Program-made: the position numbers and the translations under genes
In this document: positions 1-9,299 of the stretch, piece by piece
Numbering within the stretch: position 1 is the stretch's first letter
Layout: each line of letters starts with the position of its first letter
DNA from: Streptomyces sp. NBC_00376
GTDB lineage: Bacteria > Actinomycetota > Actinomycetes > Streptomycetales > Streptomycetaceae
Direction: 5' to 3'
Length of the DNA stretch: 64,000 bases
Assembly: GCF_036077095.1 (NCBI RefSeq)
Contig: NZ_CP107960.1
Span: 5,828,001-5,892,000 of the forward strand
The notes under the pieces: model-generated
The model's input: only the letters and a program-made list of their open reading frames with translations
The model's database searches: none
What the model was told of the DNA's origin: nothing

Positions 1-975
1 CTGGTCCGGCTGTACGAGCCGGTGCTCGTCCCGCTCGGACATGCGCTGATGTGGCTGGGCGCGGCGGTCTTCGTGTGGCCGTGGGTCGCGCTCTGGCGGT
101 ATGCGCTGGTGCCGGGGGTGCGGTACGGGCTGGTGGTGCCGGTGGTGTGGCTGTACGAGTCGGTGCTCACTTCGGTCGGGCACGGGCTGCGGTGGACGTA
201 CCGGGAGCTGCTCGCACCCGCCGGACGCGGTATCCGCCGGGCCGTCGGCCGGGTGCTCCTCGTCTTGGTCGTCCTGCCGGTGACCGGGCTGTGGCGGTAC
301 GTCCTGGTCCCCCTCGGGCACGGTGCGGCCTGGCTGGTCGAGCACCTGGCCGTACGGCCGCTGCGGTGGCTGTACGAGGAAGTGCTCACCCCGCTCGGCC
401 ACGGCGCCGCCTGGCTGCTCGACAAGCTGGCGCACGGAATCGCGGCCATCGGGACCGGGCTATGGAGGGCGGCGGTGTGGCTGGTCAGGACGCTGCTGGT
501 CGTGCCGCTTCACTGGCTGCACCGGAGGCTCCTTTCCCCGCTGGGCCGGGAGATCGCGGCCGCGTTCGGTATCGCCTGGCAGGTCGCGGGGTACATCTCG
601 CGGGCTCTCGGCCGGGCCATCGCCTGGCTGGCCTGGCATCTGGTCGGGGCGCCGGTGGCCTGGGCCTACCGCACGGTCTGCACACCGTTGGGCCATTTCG
701 TGCGCGATCGGATCCGGGCCCCGGCCGGGCGGGCCGCCGCCGAGGCGGGACGGGTGGCCCGGTCGGCGCTGCGCTCGGCGGGCGAGACCGTACGCCAGGC
801 ACGCCGCGATGCGTGGCGGGCCCTGGTCGGCGGTGCCCGGGAGCCCGAGCCCCGGGAACTGGGGAGGCGTGTTACGCGTAGGCTGGGTGCTACGCAACAA
901 ACAACGACTGTGCCCAGCGCGGCGCCCGAACCAGAGATCTCCTCGCCCGGAGAGAAAAAAGCCGAGCGGGGGTGA
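1..975 (+). CDS. Repeat-containing membrane-associated protein, 5' truncated
   Basis: The reading frame is open from the first base, so the true start lies upstream; 324 codons remain. I do not recognise a named family. The protein is built of degenerate repeats of the form W-x-Y-[RE]-x-[VL]-L-x-P-[LA]-G-[HR], about seven copies, alternating with short hydrophobic stretches rich in Val, Leu and Trp. This suggests an amphipathic or membrane-embedded repeat protein. The last roughly 80 residues are hydrophilic and basic. Its stop overlaps a GTG of the next reading frame, so it probably shares a transcript with the radical-SAM-associated gene. Function unknown; the gene call rests on frame integrity and codon bias. 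Confidence 0.75.
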   Translation: MVRLYEPVLVPLGHALMWLGAAVFVWPWVALWRYALVPGVRYGLVVPVVWLYESVLTSVGHGLRWTYRELLAPAGRGIRRAVGRVLLVLVVLPVTGLWRYVLVPLGHGAAWLVEHLAVRPLRWLYEEVLTPLGHGAAWLLDKLAHGIAAIGTGLWRAAVWLVRTLLVVPLHWLHRRLLSPLGREIAAAFGIAWQVAGYISRALGRAIAWLAWHLVGAPVAWAYRTVCTPLGHFVRDRIRAPAGRAAAEAGRVARSALRSAGETVRQARRDAWRALVGGAREPEPRELGRRVTRRLGATQQTTTVPSAAPEPEISSPGEKKAERG

Positions 976-1055
976 GCCGGACCGGACACCCCGGGCCACC
1001 CGCATTTCGAGGGCGGCGCCCCACCGCGTCCGCCCCGCACCGAGGAGAAGAACCA

Positions 1056-1880
1056 CTGGGCAAGCGACAGCCCGAAGGCCCGCCGCCCGCACCGGCAGTG
1101 CAGCGCATCCGACTGCGCTACACCAAGCGCGGCCGCCTCCGGTTCACCAGTCACCGTGACTTCCAGCGCGCCTTCGAGCGGGCACTGCGCCGTTCCGAGG
1201 TGCCCATGGCCTACTCGGCAGGGTTCACCCCGCACCCGAAGGTGTCGTACGCCAACGCCGCCCCGACCGGCACGGGCAGTGAGGCCGAGTTCCTGGAGAT
1301 CGCCCTCACCGAGGCCCGCGATCCGGCCGTCCTGCGGGACCTGCTCAACGACTCGCTGCCGGACGGTCTCGACATCACGGACGCCGTGGAGGCCCGTACC
1401 TCGGGTCTCGCCGACCGGCTGACCGCCTCCGTCTGGGAGCTCCGTCTCGACGGTGTCGCCGTGGCGGACGCGGCCGAGGCCGTGGCCGCGTTCAACGGGG
1501 CGGAGACCGTCGAGGTCCAACGCCGTGCCAAGAACGGCATGCGCACCTTCGACGCCCGTGCCGCCGTGGTCGACCTGCAGGCCCTTGATCCACAGGCTGA
1601 TAGGCCCGAGGACAGGCCCTGTGCGATACTGCGGCTGGTTGTTCGGCACGTGACACCTGCCGTGCGACCTGACGACGTCCTGTCCGGTCTCCGAGTTGTG
1701 GCCGACCTGGCGCCGCCGGTCCCCGCAGCGGTGACCAGGCTGGCGCAGGGGCTCTTCGACGAGGAGTCCGGCACGGTGACCGACCCGCTCGCGCCCGACC
1801 GCGAGGCAGCCCCGGCCGCTCCATCAGCGGCCACCGGGACCGCCGTCGCGACGGCGCCGGAAGGTGCAGGTTCCGCGTAA
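1056..1880 (+). CDS. TIGR03936 / DUF2344 radical SAM-associated protein
   Basis: The conserved core begins at QRIRLRYTKRGRLRF and continues through FTSHRD, SAGFTPHPKVSYANA and PTGTGSEAEFLEI, the signature of the TIGR03936 (DUF2344) family normally encoded next to a B12-binding radical SAM protein. The biochemical role is not established. Three starts are possible: GTG at 972, overlapping the previous stop; CTG at 1056; and GTG at 1098, directly before the core. I chose CTG 1056 (274 residues) because GAGGAG lies 8 nt before it, while neither GTG has a Shine-Dalgarno sequence. The Pro/Ala-rich tail after about residue 240 looks disordered. The gene precedes rne, as in other streptomycetes. Confidence 0.85.
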   Translation: MGKRQPEGPPPAPAVQRIRLRYTKRGRLRFTSHRDFQRAFERALRRSEVPMAYSAGFTPHPKVSYANAAPTGTGSEAEFLEIALTEARDPAVLRDLLNDSLPDGLDITDAVEARTSGLADRLTASVWELRLDGVAVADAAEAVAAFNGAETVEVQRRAKNGMRTFDARAAVVDLQALDPQADRPEDRPCAILRLVVRHVTPAVRPDDVLSGLRVVADLAPPVPAAVTRLAQGLFDEESGTVTDPLAPDREAAPAAPSAATGTAVATAPEGAGSA

Positions 1881-2111
1881 GGCGGTCGTTGCAGCGCAGC
1901 CTCCGACTCGGGAGTCTTCCGGTTCGGGCCGCGCGATGACCCATAAGACTTTCGCCAGGCCGTACGCACCACGCGTACGGAACCGGCGAGCCAGACATTG
2001 AGCTCCCGTGCGGCGCCCGCGCCCCGGACGGCGGAGCCGCGTACATCACGCGGACCGTGCCGGACCGGAACCAGGCGCGGCGCCCGGGAGCCTGACGGGA
2101 GAACCGCCCGC

Positions 2112-5100
2112 ATGCCCCAGCCCAACGAACCCGGCACGACCGGGAACGCCGAAGAGAACAACGCACCCGGAGACAAGCTGCCGCCGCGCCGCAGGCGCCG
2201 CGCAGCGTCCCGCCCGGCCGGTCCGCCGGTGGCGGAAGCCCAGGCTTCGGCCGCGCCCGCCATACCGGCCGTTGACGCCGCAGTGTCCGAAAAGCCCGCC
2301 GACGCCGAGAGCGCCGCGACGGAGGAAGCCGCGCCGCCCGCCCGCACGCGTCGTCGTGCGGTCCGCAAGGCGACCGCTCCGGCGGGTGCGCCGCAGGCCA
2401 CCGAGGTGACCGAGGCCGCCGCGCCGGTTGCCGAGGCCGAGGTCGAAGAGGCCGCTGAGGTCGTGGAGGCTGCGCCTGCGCGTCCGCGTCGTCGTGCGGT
2501 CCGTAAGGCGACTTCCCCGGCGGGTGCGCCGAAGGCCGCCGAGGCCGCCGCGCCGGTTGCCGAGGCCGAGGTCGAAGAGGCCGCTGAGGTCGTGGAGGCT
2601 GCGTCCGCGCGTCCGCGTCGTCGTGCGGTCCGTAAGGCGACCGCTCCGGCGGGTGCGCCGCAGGCCGCCGAAGCCGTGGAGATCGTCGAGGAGGCACCGG
2701 CCGCCGTCGAGCCCGAGCCGGCCGCCGAGATCGCCGAGCCCGAGCCCGCGCCGCGCGGTCGCACCCGGCGCAGGGCGTCGGCCCCGGCCGGTGCCCCGCA
2801 GCACGTCGAGCCGGTCGTGGAGAGCGCCGCGCCCGCGGCCGCCGAGACGGAAGAGGTCACCGAGCCCGTCGCCGAGGCCGTCGAGGCCCCGCGCGGCCGT
2901 CGCCGTGCGGTCCGCAAGGCGACCTCCCCGGCAGGCGCGCCGAAGGCCGCCGAAAAGACCGAGGAGACCGGCGAGAGCGTGCCCGAGGCTGCCGAGCCCG
3001 CTGAGCCCGCCGAGGCGGAGGAGGCCGCGCCGCGCGGCCGTCAGCGCCGCCGGGCCACCGCCCCCGCCGGCCGGCCGGAGTTCACGGCCAAGGCCGAGGA
3101 GCCCGTACGCAAGAGCCGTCGCGCCGCGCGCCCCGCCGTGGCCGTGTTCCAGGCGCCGGTCTTTGCCGAGCCGATGTTCCAGACCCCGGAGACCGCGGCC
3201 GCCGCTGCGGCGGCGTCGCGCTACGAAGAGGTCGAGGCCGAGGAAGAGGCCGAGACGGTCGAGGAGCCGACGGCCACCGTCGAGGCCCCGGCCGCCGAGG
3301 CCGCGCCGCAGGGCGGTTCGCGCCGCCGTCGCCGCCGTCGCGGTGAGGCCGCCGAGCCCGAGCAGGCCGTGGCTCCCGTGGAGGAGCCGGCCGAGGAGGA
3401 GCCGGAGACCGAGGCCGAGGTCGAGGCCGAGCACGAGGCCGAGGAGACGGACGAGTACGGGGACCGGCCCTCGCGCCGTCGCCGTCGTGGTGGCCGTCGG
3501 CGTCGTCGCGGCGAGGCCGCCGAGGGTGACGAGGCCGCCGAGCAGTACGGCGACGAGGCCGCCGCCGACCACGCCGAGGACGAGCAGGAGCGCGCCCAGG
3601 AGCCCGAGGAGGAGGACGAGGACCACGAGGCCTCCGCCGCCGGTTCGAGCAGCAGCCGTCGCCGGCGCCGTCGTCGTCGCCGCAGCGGGGATGTCTCCGC
3701 CGACGTCGACAGCGGTACGGACGACCCGGAGCGCACGGTCGTCAAGGTCCGCGAGCCCCGCAAGAAGGAGGAGCGGGAGCCCGGCACCGGCTTCGACGAG
3801 GTCCAGTCCATCAAGGGCTCGACCCGTATGGAGGCCAAGAAGCAGCGCCGCCGTGAAGGCCGTGAGCAGGGCCGCCGTCGCGTCCCGATCATCACCGAGG
3901 CCGAGTTCCTGGCCCGCCGCGAGGCCGTGGAGCGGGTCATGGTCGTCCGCCAGAACGGCGAGCGCACCCAGATCGGCGTCCTCGAGGACAACGTGCTCGT
4001 CGAGCACTACGTCAACAAGGAGCAGGCCACCAGCTACGTCGGCAACGTCTACCTGGGCAAGGTGCAGAACGTACTGCCGTCCATGGAGGCCGCCTTCGTC
4101 GACATCGGCAAGGGCCGCAACGCCGTCCTGTACGCCGGTGAGGTCAACTTCGAGGCGCTCGGCATGGCCCATGGGCCGCGTCGTATCGAGACCGCGCTCA
4201 AGTCCGGCCAGTCCGTCCTCGTCCAGGTGACCAAGGACCCGATCGGCCACAAGGGCGCCCGCCTGACCAGCCAGGTCTCGCTGCCCGGCCGCTACCTGGT
4301 CTACGTGCCCGAGGGCTCGATGACCGGCATCAGCCGCAAGCTGCCCGACACCGAGCGGGCCCGGCTGAAGACCATCCTCAAGAAGATCGTCCCCGAGGAT
4401 GCGGGCGTCATCGTCCGTACCGCAGCGGAGGGCGCGAGCGAGGACGAGCTGCGCCGCGATGTCGAGCGGCTCCAGCAGCAGTGGGAGGACATCCAGAAGA
4501 AGTCGAAGAGCACCGGCAGCTCCAACGCGCCGACCCTGCTCTACGGCGAGCCGGACATGACCGTCCGGGTCGTCCGCGACATCTTCAACGAGGACTTCTC
4601 CAAGGTCATCGTCAGCGGCGACGACGCGTGGGAGACCATTTACGGATACGTCTCGCAGGTCGCGCCCGACCTGACGGACCGCCTGTCGCGGTGGACCTCC
4701 GAGGTCGACATCTTCGCGACGTACCGGATCGACGAGCAGCTGATGAAGGCGCTGGACCGCAAGGTCTATCTGCCGAGCGGCGGCTCGCTGGTGATCGACA
4801 AGACCGAGGCGATGGTCGTCGTCGACGTCAACACCGGCAAGTTCACCGGTCAGGGCGGCAACCTCGAGGAGACCGTCACCAAGAACAACCTGGAGGCGGC
4901 CGAGGAGATCGTGCGCCAGCTGCGGCTGCGCGACCTCGGTGGCATCGTCGTCGTCGACTTCATCGACATGGTGCTGGAGTCCAACCGGGACCTGGTGCTG
5001 CGGCGCCTGCTGGAGTGCCTGGGACGCGACCGTACGAAGCACCAGGTCGCCGAGGTCACCTCGCTGGGCCTGGTCCAGATGACCCGCAAGCGGGTGGGCC

Positions 5101-6104
5101 AGGGGCTGCTGGAGTCCTTCTCCGAGACGTGCGTCCACTGCAACGGCCGCGGTGTCATCGTGCACATGGAGCAGCCGACCACGGTCGGTGGCGGCGGCAA
5201 GCGTTCCAAGAAGCGCGGCCGGGGCGGCGTCGACCACGAGCACGTGGCCGAGGCCGAAACCGTGACAGAGGTCGAGACCGAGGCCGAGGTGGCTGCCGAG
5301 GTGGCCGCCCCCGTGGCGCTGCCCGAGCCGGAGTTCGTGCCGGACGAGGAGCTGTACAGCAGCCCGGCCGAGGCCGAGGCGGCCGCAACGCGCGGCCGTG
5401 GCCGTCGCCGCGCGACCCGTAAGGCAACGGCCACGGCCGGCGCCCCGAAGGCCGCGGCCGCCGCTGCCCCGGCCGTCGTCGAGCCGGAGCCGGTCGTGGT
5501 CGCGGAGCCCGAGCCGGTCGTGGAGCCGGAGCCGGTCGCCGAGGCCCCGGCCCCGGTGGTCGAGGAGGCCCCCGCGGCCGAGGCGCCCCAGGGCCGTACG
5601 CGCCGTCGGGCGACCCGGAAGGCGACCGCCCCGGCGGGCTCGCCCGCCCCGGTCGAGCCGGTCGCCGAGGCGCCGGCCGCCGAGCCGGTCGTCGAGGCCG
5701 CGCAGCCCGAGGCCGCACCCGAGGAGGTGGCCCCCGAGGCCGCCCCGCCGCGTGCGCGTCGCCGGGTGACCCGCAAGGTCACCGCCCCTGCGGGCTCGCC
5801 CGCCGGTGCGGACGGGGCGGAGGTCGTCGTGGTGACCGTCACGGCCGAGCCGAAGCTGGAAGCCGAGCCGAAGCCCGAAGCCGAGCCGACGCCTGACGCC
5901 GAGACCGCCGAAGCGGTGGCCCCGGCCAAGAAGGCGGCCCGCAAGACCGCCAAGAAGGCCACTGCCAAGAAGGCGGCCACCAAGAAGACGGCTGCCAAGA
6001 AGACCGCCGCGAAGAAGACGACGGCCAAGAAGGCAGCAGCCAAGAAGACGGTCGCCGCGGAGAAGTCGCCGCAGTCCGCCGTCTCGGCCGACGCCGAGGC
6101 GTAG
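2112..6104 (+). CDS. rne: Ribonuclease E/G (RNase ES type) with long N- and C-terminal arms
   Basis: Endoribonuclease for rRNA processing and mRNA turnover, 1330 residues. The core has the S1 domain at about 610-720, the metal-site strands VVVDVNTGKFTG (about 900) and VVVDFIDM (about 947), and the zinc-link cysteines CVHCNGRG (about 1007). Before the core are about 600 disordered Ala/Glu/Arg-rich residues; after it about 310 more, ending in a Lys/Ala tract like histone H1. Both arms carry the motif RRRA[VT]RKATAPAGAP. A central catalytic domain with flanking scaffold arms is the known arrangement of Streptomyces RNase ES. I chose ATG 2112 because CGGGAGA precedes it by 9 nt; the frame is open upstream to 1998. 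Confidence 0.95.
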   Translation: MPQPNEPGTTGNAEENNAPGDKLPPRRRRRAASRPAGPPVAEAQASAAPAIPAVDAAVSEKPADAESAATEEAAPPARTRRRAVRKATAPAGAPQATEVTEAAAPVAEAEVEEAAEVVEAAPARPRRRAVRKATSPAGAPKAAEAAAPVAEAEVEEAAEVVEAASARPRRRAVRKATAPAGAPQAAEAVEIVEEAPAAVEPEPAAEIAEPEPAPRGRTRRRASAPAGAPQHVEPVVESAAPAAAETEEVTEPVAEAVEAPRGRRRAVRKATSPAGAPKAAEKTEETGESVPEAAEPAEPAEAEEAAPRGRQRRRATAPAGRPEFTAKAEEPVRKSRRAARPAVAVFQAPVFAEPMFQTPETAAAAAAASRYEEVEAEEEAETVEEPTATVEAPAAEAAPQGGSRRRRRRRGEAAEPEQAVAPVEEPAEEEPETEAEVEAEHEAEETDEYGDRPSRRRRRGGRRRRRGEAAEGDEAAEQYGDEAAADHAEDEQERAQEPEEEDEDHEASAAGSSSSRRRRRRRRRSGDVSADVDSGTDDPERTVVKVREPRKKEEREPGTGFDEVQSIKGSTRMEAKKQRRREGREQGRRRVPIITEAEFLARREAVERVMVVRQNGERTQIGVLEDNVLVEHYVNKEQATSYVGNVYLGKVQNVLPSMEAAFVDIGKGRNAVLYAGEVNFEALGMAHGPRRIETALKSGQSVLVQVTKDPIGHKGARLTSQVSLPGRYLVYVPEGSMTGISRKLPDTERARLKTILKKIVPEDAGVIVRTAAEGASEDELRRDVERLQQQWEDIQKKSKSTGSSNAPTLLYGEPDMTVRVVRDIFNEDFSKVIVSGDDAWETIYGYVSQVAPDLTDRLSRWTSEVDIFATYRIDEQLMKALDRKVYLPSGGSLVIDKTEAMVVVDVNTGKFTGQGGNLEETVTKNNLEAAEEIVRQLRLRDLGGIVVVDFIDMVLESNRDLVLRRLLECLGRDRTKHQVAEVTSLGLVQMTRKRVGQGLLESFSETCVHCNGRGVIVHMEQPTTVGGGGKRSKKRGRGGVDHEHVAEAETVTEVETEAEVAAEVAAPVALPEPEFVPDEELYSSPAEAEAAATRGRGRRRATRKATATAGAPKAAAAAAPAVVEPEPVVVAEPEPVVEPEPVAEAPAPVVEEAPAAEAPQGRTRRRATRKATAPAGSPAPVEPVAEAPAAEPVVEAAQPEAAPEEVAPEAAPPRARRRVTRKVTAPAGSPAGADGAEVVVVTVTAEPKLEAEPKPEAEPTPDAETAEAVAPAKKAARKTAKKATAKKAATKKTAAKKTAAKKTTAKKAAAKKTVAAEKSPQSAVSADAEA
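2412..2669 (+). repeat. 129-bp in-frame tandem duplication inside rne
   Basis: Two nearly identical units begin at 2412 and 2541, a period of 129 bp (43 codons). Each encodes an acidic linker (AAPVAEAEVEEAAEVVEAA) followed by one RPRRRAVRKAT motif. The few mismatches suggest recent duplication or ongoing homogenisation. Confidence 0.8.
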
Positions 6105-6125
6105 GCGACAGCCAGCGGATAGGAG

Positions 6126-6164
6126 AGGTGCTGTCCCCCGGAGGGGGCAGCACCTCTTCTTTTT
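6126..6164 (+). terminator. Intrinsic terminator after rne
   Basis: AGGTGCTG pairs with CAGCACCT around an inner C5/G5 stem and a short loop, followed by a T-rich tract (CTTCTTTTT). It is 22 nt after the rne stop and is the strongest intrinsic terminator in the window. Confidence 0.9.
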
Positions 6165-6695
6165 GTCCGGCGGCTTTTGTCCGGCAGCTCGATACCGCGG
6201 CGTACACACGGACGTGCAAGGGCCCCGTGCAAGGGCCCGCCAATCGACGTCGACAGCCGCGCGGAAGCTCTTGAGGGCGAGCCACTCCATCGCGGATCGG
6301 ACCGGGACTCGGCCGGACCAGCCGCTACGCATCAGCAGCCCGGTCGGTCTCGCTCCACTGGACAGCCCGTGGCCGCCGCCGACTCAGTAGCCCCCCCTTC
6401 TCCTGCTGCTGAAGCCCGGGCCGGAACGAGCCGAATTTCCCCGTCCGGAAAGACGCATTGGTGCCGGACCCGACGATCTCGCGGCCGCCAGAATTGGGGT
6501 CATCGCAAATTCAGAGGCGGCAGCTCCGGCATTTTCTGCTCGTTTTTTCTTGCTTCTGTCGGAGGCGCCGGATGAATCCCCGGTGAGGGCCCGAGGGCAT
6601 CGCCTCAGGGGAGCGGAGCGAGGGTGTCGGGGGGTGCCGGAGCTGAACCGCGTGCCCGGTCCGTCGCCTGCCGCGGATCAGGCCGGAGGCCCGGT
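6165..6695. other. Gene-free stretch between rne and the rplU promoter
   Basis: About 530 bases with no reading frame of convincing codon bias on either strand. The part near 6485-6560 is clearly more A/T-rich than its surroundings and contains a T6 run. I see no homology to a known RNA class and no paired terminal repeats. Confidence 0.5.
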
Positions 6696-6724
6696 TTGAC
6701 CGTCAGGAGGCGGCCCCGTAACCT
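6696..6724 (+). promoter_or_regulatory. Vegetative promoter of rplU-rpmA
   Basis: TTGACC (6696-6701), a spacer of 17 nt, then TAACCT (6719-6724): a near-consensus HrdB-type promoter. The predicted start near 6731 gives a leader of about 157 nt before rplU, long enough for a regulatory structure. Confidence 0.8.
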
Positions 6725-6887
6725 TGTCCATCGGCGTGTTTTTCCATGCGCGCCTTCCCCTGAGCACATTCCTCCCGGCGGATTCGTTCGTCAGGAGAGG
6801 CCGCTCATCCTTCCGGATCGTCGCGGGCCCCGGCCTGCGCGGGCGGCTGGCATCAGGGGCTCCGTTCCGAGCGAGAGAGAGATCCGC

Positions 6888-7208
6888 GTGTACGCCATCG
6901 TGCGCAGCGGTGGCCGCCAGCACAAGGTTGCTGTCGGTGACATCGTTGAGGTTGACAAGATTTCCACTGCCCAGGTTGGCGACACGGTCGAGCTCTCGAC
7001 CCTGCTCGTGGTCGACGGCGACGCCGTGACCAGCGACCCGTGGGTGCTGGCCGGGATCAAGGTCCAGGCCGAGGTCGTGGACCACCACAAGGGCGCGAAG
7101 ATCGACATCCTTCGCTACAAGAACAAGACCGGCTACCGCCGTCGCCAGGGTCACCGCCAGCAGTACACGGCGATCAAGGTCACCGGTATCCCCGCGGCTG
7201 CGAAGTAA
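6888..7208 (+). CDS. rplU: 50S ribosomal protein L21
   Basis: A 106-residue protein with the family start [14 protein letters not shown] and the C-terminal signature [14 protein letters not shown]. It is a structural protein of the large subunit that binds 23S rRNA. GTG 6888 is the start because it gives exactly the family N-terminus; a purine-rich GAGAGAGAG precedes it. The frame is open for 264 bases upstream, but that part has no L21 similarity and carries the promoter and leader. rpmA follows after 14 nt, the usual L21-L27 operon. Confidence 0.98.
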   Translation: MYAIVRSGGRQHKVAVGDIVEVDKISTAQVGDTVELSTLLVVDGDAVTSDPWVLAGIKVQAEVVDHHKGAKIDILRYKNKTGYRRRQGHRQQYTAIKVTGIPAAAK

Positions 7209-7222
7209 GGGACTGAGGAGAC

Positions 7223-7480
7223 ATGGCACACAAGAAGGGCGCATCGTCCACCCGGAACGGGCGCGATTCCAATGCTCAGCGGCTCGGCGTGAAGCGCTTC
7301 GGCGGTCAGGCCGTCAACGCCGGTGAGATCCTGGTCCGCCAGCGCGGCACCCACTTCCACCCGGGCACGGGCGTCGGCCGTGGCGGCGACGACACGCTGT
7401 TCGCTCTCGCCGCCGGTGCGGTCGAGTTCGGCACGCACCGTGGCCGCAAGGTCGTGAACATCGTTCCGATCGCCGGCTGA
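7223..7480 (+). CDS. rpmA: 50S ribosomal protein L27
   Basis: An 85-residue L27, starting [16 protein letters not shown] and containing the conserved LGVKRFGGQ and [10 protein letters not shown] segments. Its N-terminal tail reaches the peptidyl transferase centre. There is no Firmicutes-type N-terminal cleavage extension. A GAGGAG motif precedes the ATG. It is co-transcribed with rplU and followed by a hairpin, so obgE probably also has its own promoter. Confidence 0.98.
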   Translation: MAHKKGASSTRNGRDSNAQRLGVKRFGGQAVNAGEILVRQRGTHFHPGTGVGRGGDDTLFALAAGAVEFGTHRGRKVVNIVPIAG

Positions 7481-7510
7481 TTTTCGGCGCTCGTCGAGCG
7501 GTTTCTGCGG

Positions 7511-7549
7511 AGGCGGACCTCACTTCCCGTACGGGAAGCGGGTCCGCCT
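7511..7549 (+). terminator. Hairpin after rpmA
   Basis: AGGCGGACC pairs with GGTCCGCCT, and an inner CTTCCCG/CGGGAAG pair continues the stem. Only three T residues follow, so termination may be partial. Confidence 0.7.
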
Positions 7550-7642
7550 TTCGCGTGTTTCTCCCATGAGAGACGGCTTTCTCCGCCATGGGGACAGCAC
7601 GAGTGAGACATTTCTGCATGTATGTAACTGGAGGTTTCAACC

Positions 7643-9079
7643 ATGACCACCTTCGTGGACCGCGTCGAGCTGCATGTCGCCGCGGGTAACGGGGGCCACG
7701 GCTGTGCCTCCGTACACCGTGAGAAGTTCAAGCCGCTCGGCGGTCCGGACGGCGGCAACGGCGGCCGCGGCGGCGATGTGACCCTGGTCGTCGACCAGGC
7801 GATCACCACGCTCCTCGACTACCACCACCACCCCCACCGCAAGGCCACCAACGGCCAGCCCGGCGCGGGCGACAACCGTTCCGGCAAGGACGGCCAGGAC
7901 CTGGTCCTGCCGGTGCCCGACGGCACGGTCGTGCTCGACGGCAACGGCGATGTGCTCGCCGACCTGGTCGGCCAGGGCACCACGTTCGTCGCCGGCCAGG
8001 GCGGCCGCGGCGGCCTCGGCAACGCCGCGCTGGCCTCCGCCCGGCGCAAGGCCCCCGGCTTCGCGCTGCTCGGCGAGCCCGGTGAGGCCCGGGACATCGT
8101 CCTGGAGCTCAAGACCGTCGCCGACGTCGCGCTGGTCGGCTACCCGAGCGCCGGCAAGTCCTCGCTGATCTCCGTGCTGTCGGCGGCCAAGCCGAAGATC
8201 GCCGACTACCCCTTCACGACCCTGGTCCCGAACCTCGGCGTGGTCACCGCGGGCAGCACCGTCTACACCGTCGCCGACGTCCCCGGCCTGATCCCGGGCG
8301 CCAGCCAGGGCCGCGGCCTCGGCCTGGAGTTCCTGCGGCACGTGGAGCGCTGCTCGGTGCTGGTGCACGTGCTGGACACCGCGACGCTGGAGTCCGATCG
8401 GGACCCGGTCTCCGACCTCGACATCATCGAGGAGGAGCTGAAGCAGTACGGCGGCCTGGAGGACCGGCCCCGCATCGTCGTCCTCAACAAGGTCGACATC
8501 CCGGACGGCCAGGACCTCGCCGACATGATCCGTCCGGACCTGGAGGAGCGCGGCTACCGCGTCTTCGAGGTGTCCGCCATCGCCCACACCGGTCTGAAGG
8601 AGCTCTCCTTCGCGCTCGCGGGCATCGTCGCCGAGGCGCGTGCGGCCAAGCCGGTGGAGGTGGCGACCCGGATCGTCATCCGCCCGAAGGCCGTCGACGA
8701 CGCGGGCTTCACCGTCACCCTGGAGGAGGACGGCATCTACCGGGTGCGCGGCGAGAAGCCGGAGCGCTGGGTGCGCCAGACCGACTTCAACAACGACGAG
8801 GCCGTCGGCTACCTGGCCGACCGGCTCAACCGCCTCGGTGTCGAGGACGCACTGGTGAAGGCCGGTGCCCGTGCGGGCGACGGCGTCGCCATCGGCGCCG
8901 AGGACAACGCGGTCGTCTTCGACTGGGAGCCGACCCTGGCTGCCGGTGCGGAGATGCTCGGCCGTCGTGGCGAGGACCACCGGCTCGAAGCACCGCGCCC
9001 GGCGGCGCAGCGCCGCCGCGAGCGCGAGTCGGATCGCGACGAGGCCCAGCGCGAGTTCGACGAGTTCAACCCCTTCTAG
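7643..9079 (+). CDS. obgE: GTPase ObgE/CgtA
   Basis: Essential GTPase of 50S assembly and stress/developmental control, 478 residues. The Gly-rich Obg fold occupies about 1-157 ([15 protein letters not shown]). The G domain has the P-loop GYPSAGKSS (about 165), [10 protein letters not shown] (G3) and NKVD (G4). The OCT domain at about 350-435 ([16 protein letters not shown]) is followed by a charged tail rich in Arg and Glu. The start is ATG 7643, preceded by GGAGG. In Streptomyces, Obg has been linked to the onset of aerial growth. It ends the ribosomal-protein group; the glycopolymer block starts about 290 bp later. Confidence 0.97.
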   Translation: MTTFVDRVELHVAAGNGGHGCASVHREKFKPLGGPDGGNGGRGGDVTLVVDQAITTLLDYHHHPHRKATNGQPGAGDNRSGKDGQDLVLPVPDGTVVLDGNGDVLADLVGQGTTFVAGQGGRGGLGNAALASARRKAPGFALLGEPGEARDIVLELKTVADVALVGYPSAGKSSLISVLSAAKPKIADYPFTTLVPNLGVVTAGSTVYTVADVPGLIPGASQGRGLGLEFLRHVERCSVLVHVLDTATLESDRDPVSDLDIIEEELKQYGGLEDRPRIVVLNKVDIPDGQDLADMIRPDLEERGYRVFEVSAIAHTGLKELSFALAGIVAEARAAKPVEVATRIVIRPKAVDDAGFTVTLEEDGIYRVRGEKPERWVRQTDFNNDEAVGYLADRLNRLGVEDALVKAGARAGDGVAIGAEDNAVVFDWEPTLAAGAEMLGRRGEDHRLEAPRPAAQRRRERESDRDEAQREFDEFNPF

Positions 9080-9299
9080 ACCGCGCACCGGTCCGCCGGG
9101 CAGGCTGTTCCGCAAGCCTGTCCGGCGGCCGCGCACGTTCTCCGCGTCATACGTCCGGGGGAACCGGACCCGCTCAAGGGTGAATCATGCCGCTCACTCG
9201 TGTGGCGTCGGTCACCTGGCCAGGAAGCGTTAATTCCGGTATCCGCCCTGATCGCAAGGCAACAAAAGGTTTCGGTACGGCATGCGGTGGCCGACGTCC

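Noticed and set aside
2046..6332. A 1428-codon open frame on the minus strand across rne
   Set aside because: It is a frame shadow caused by G/C-rich repeats in rne. Its translation is Leu/Arg/Gly-rich low complexity and has no domain, while the plus strand encodes a complete RNase E.
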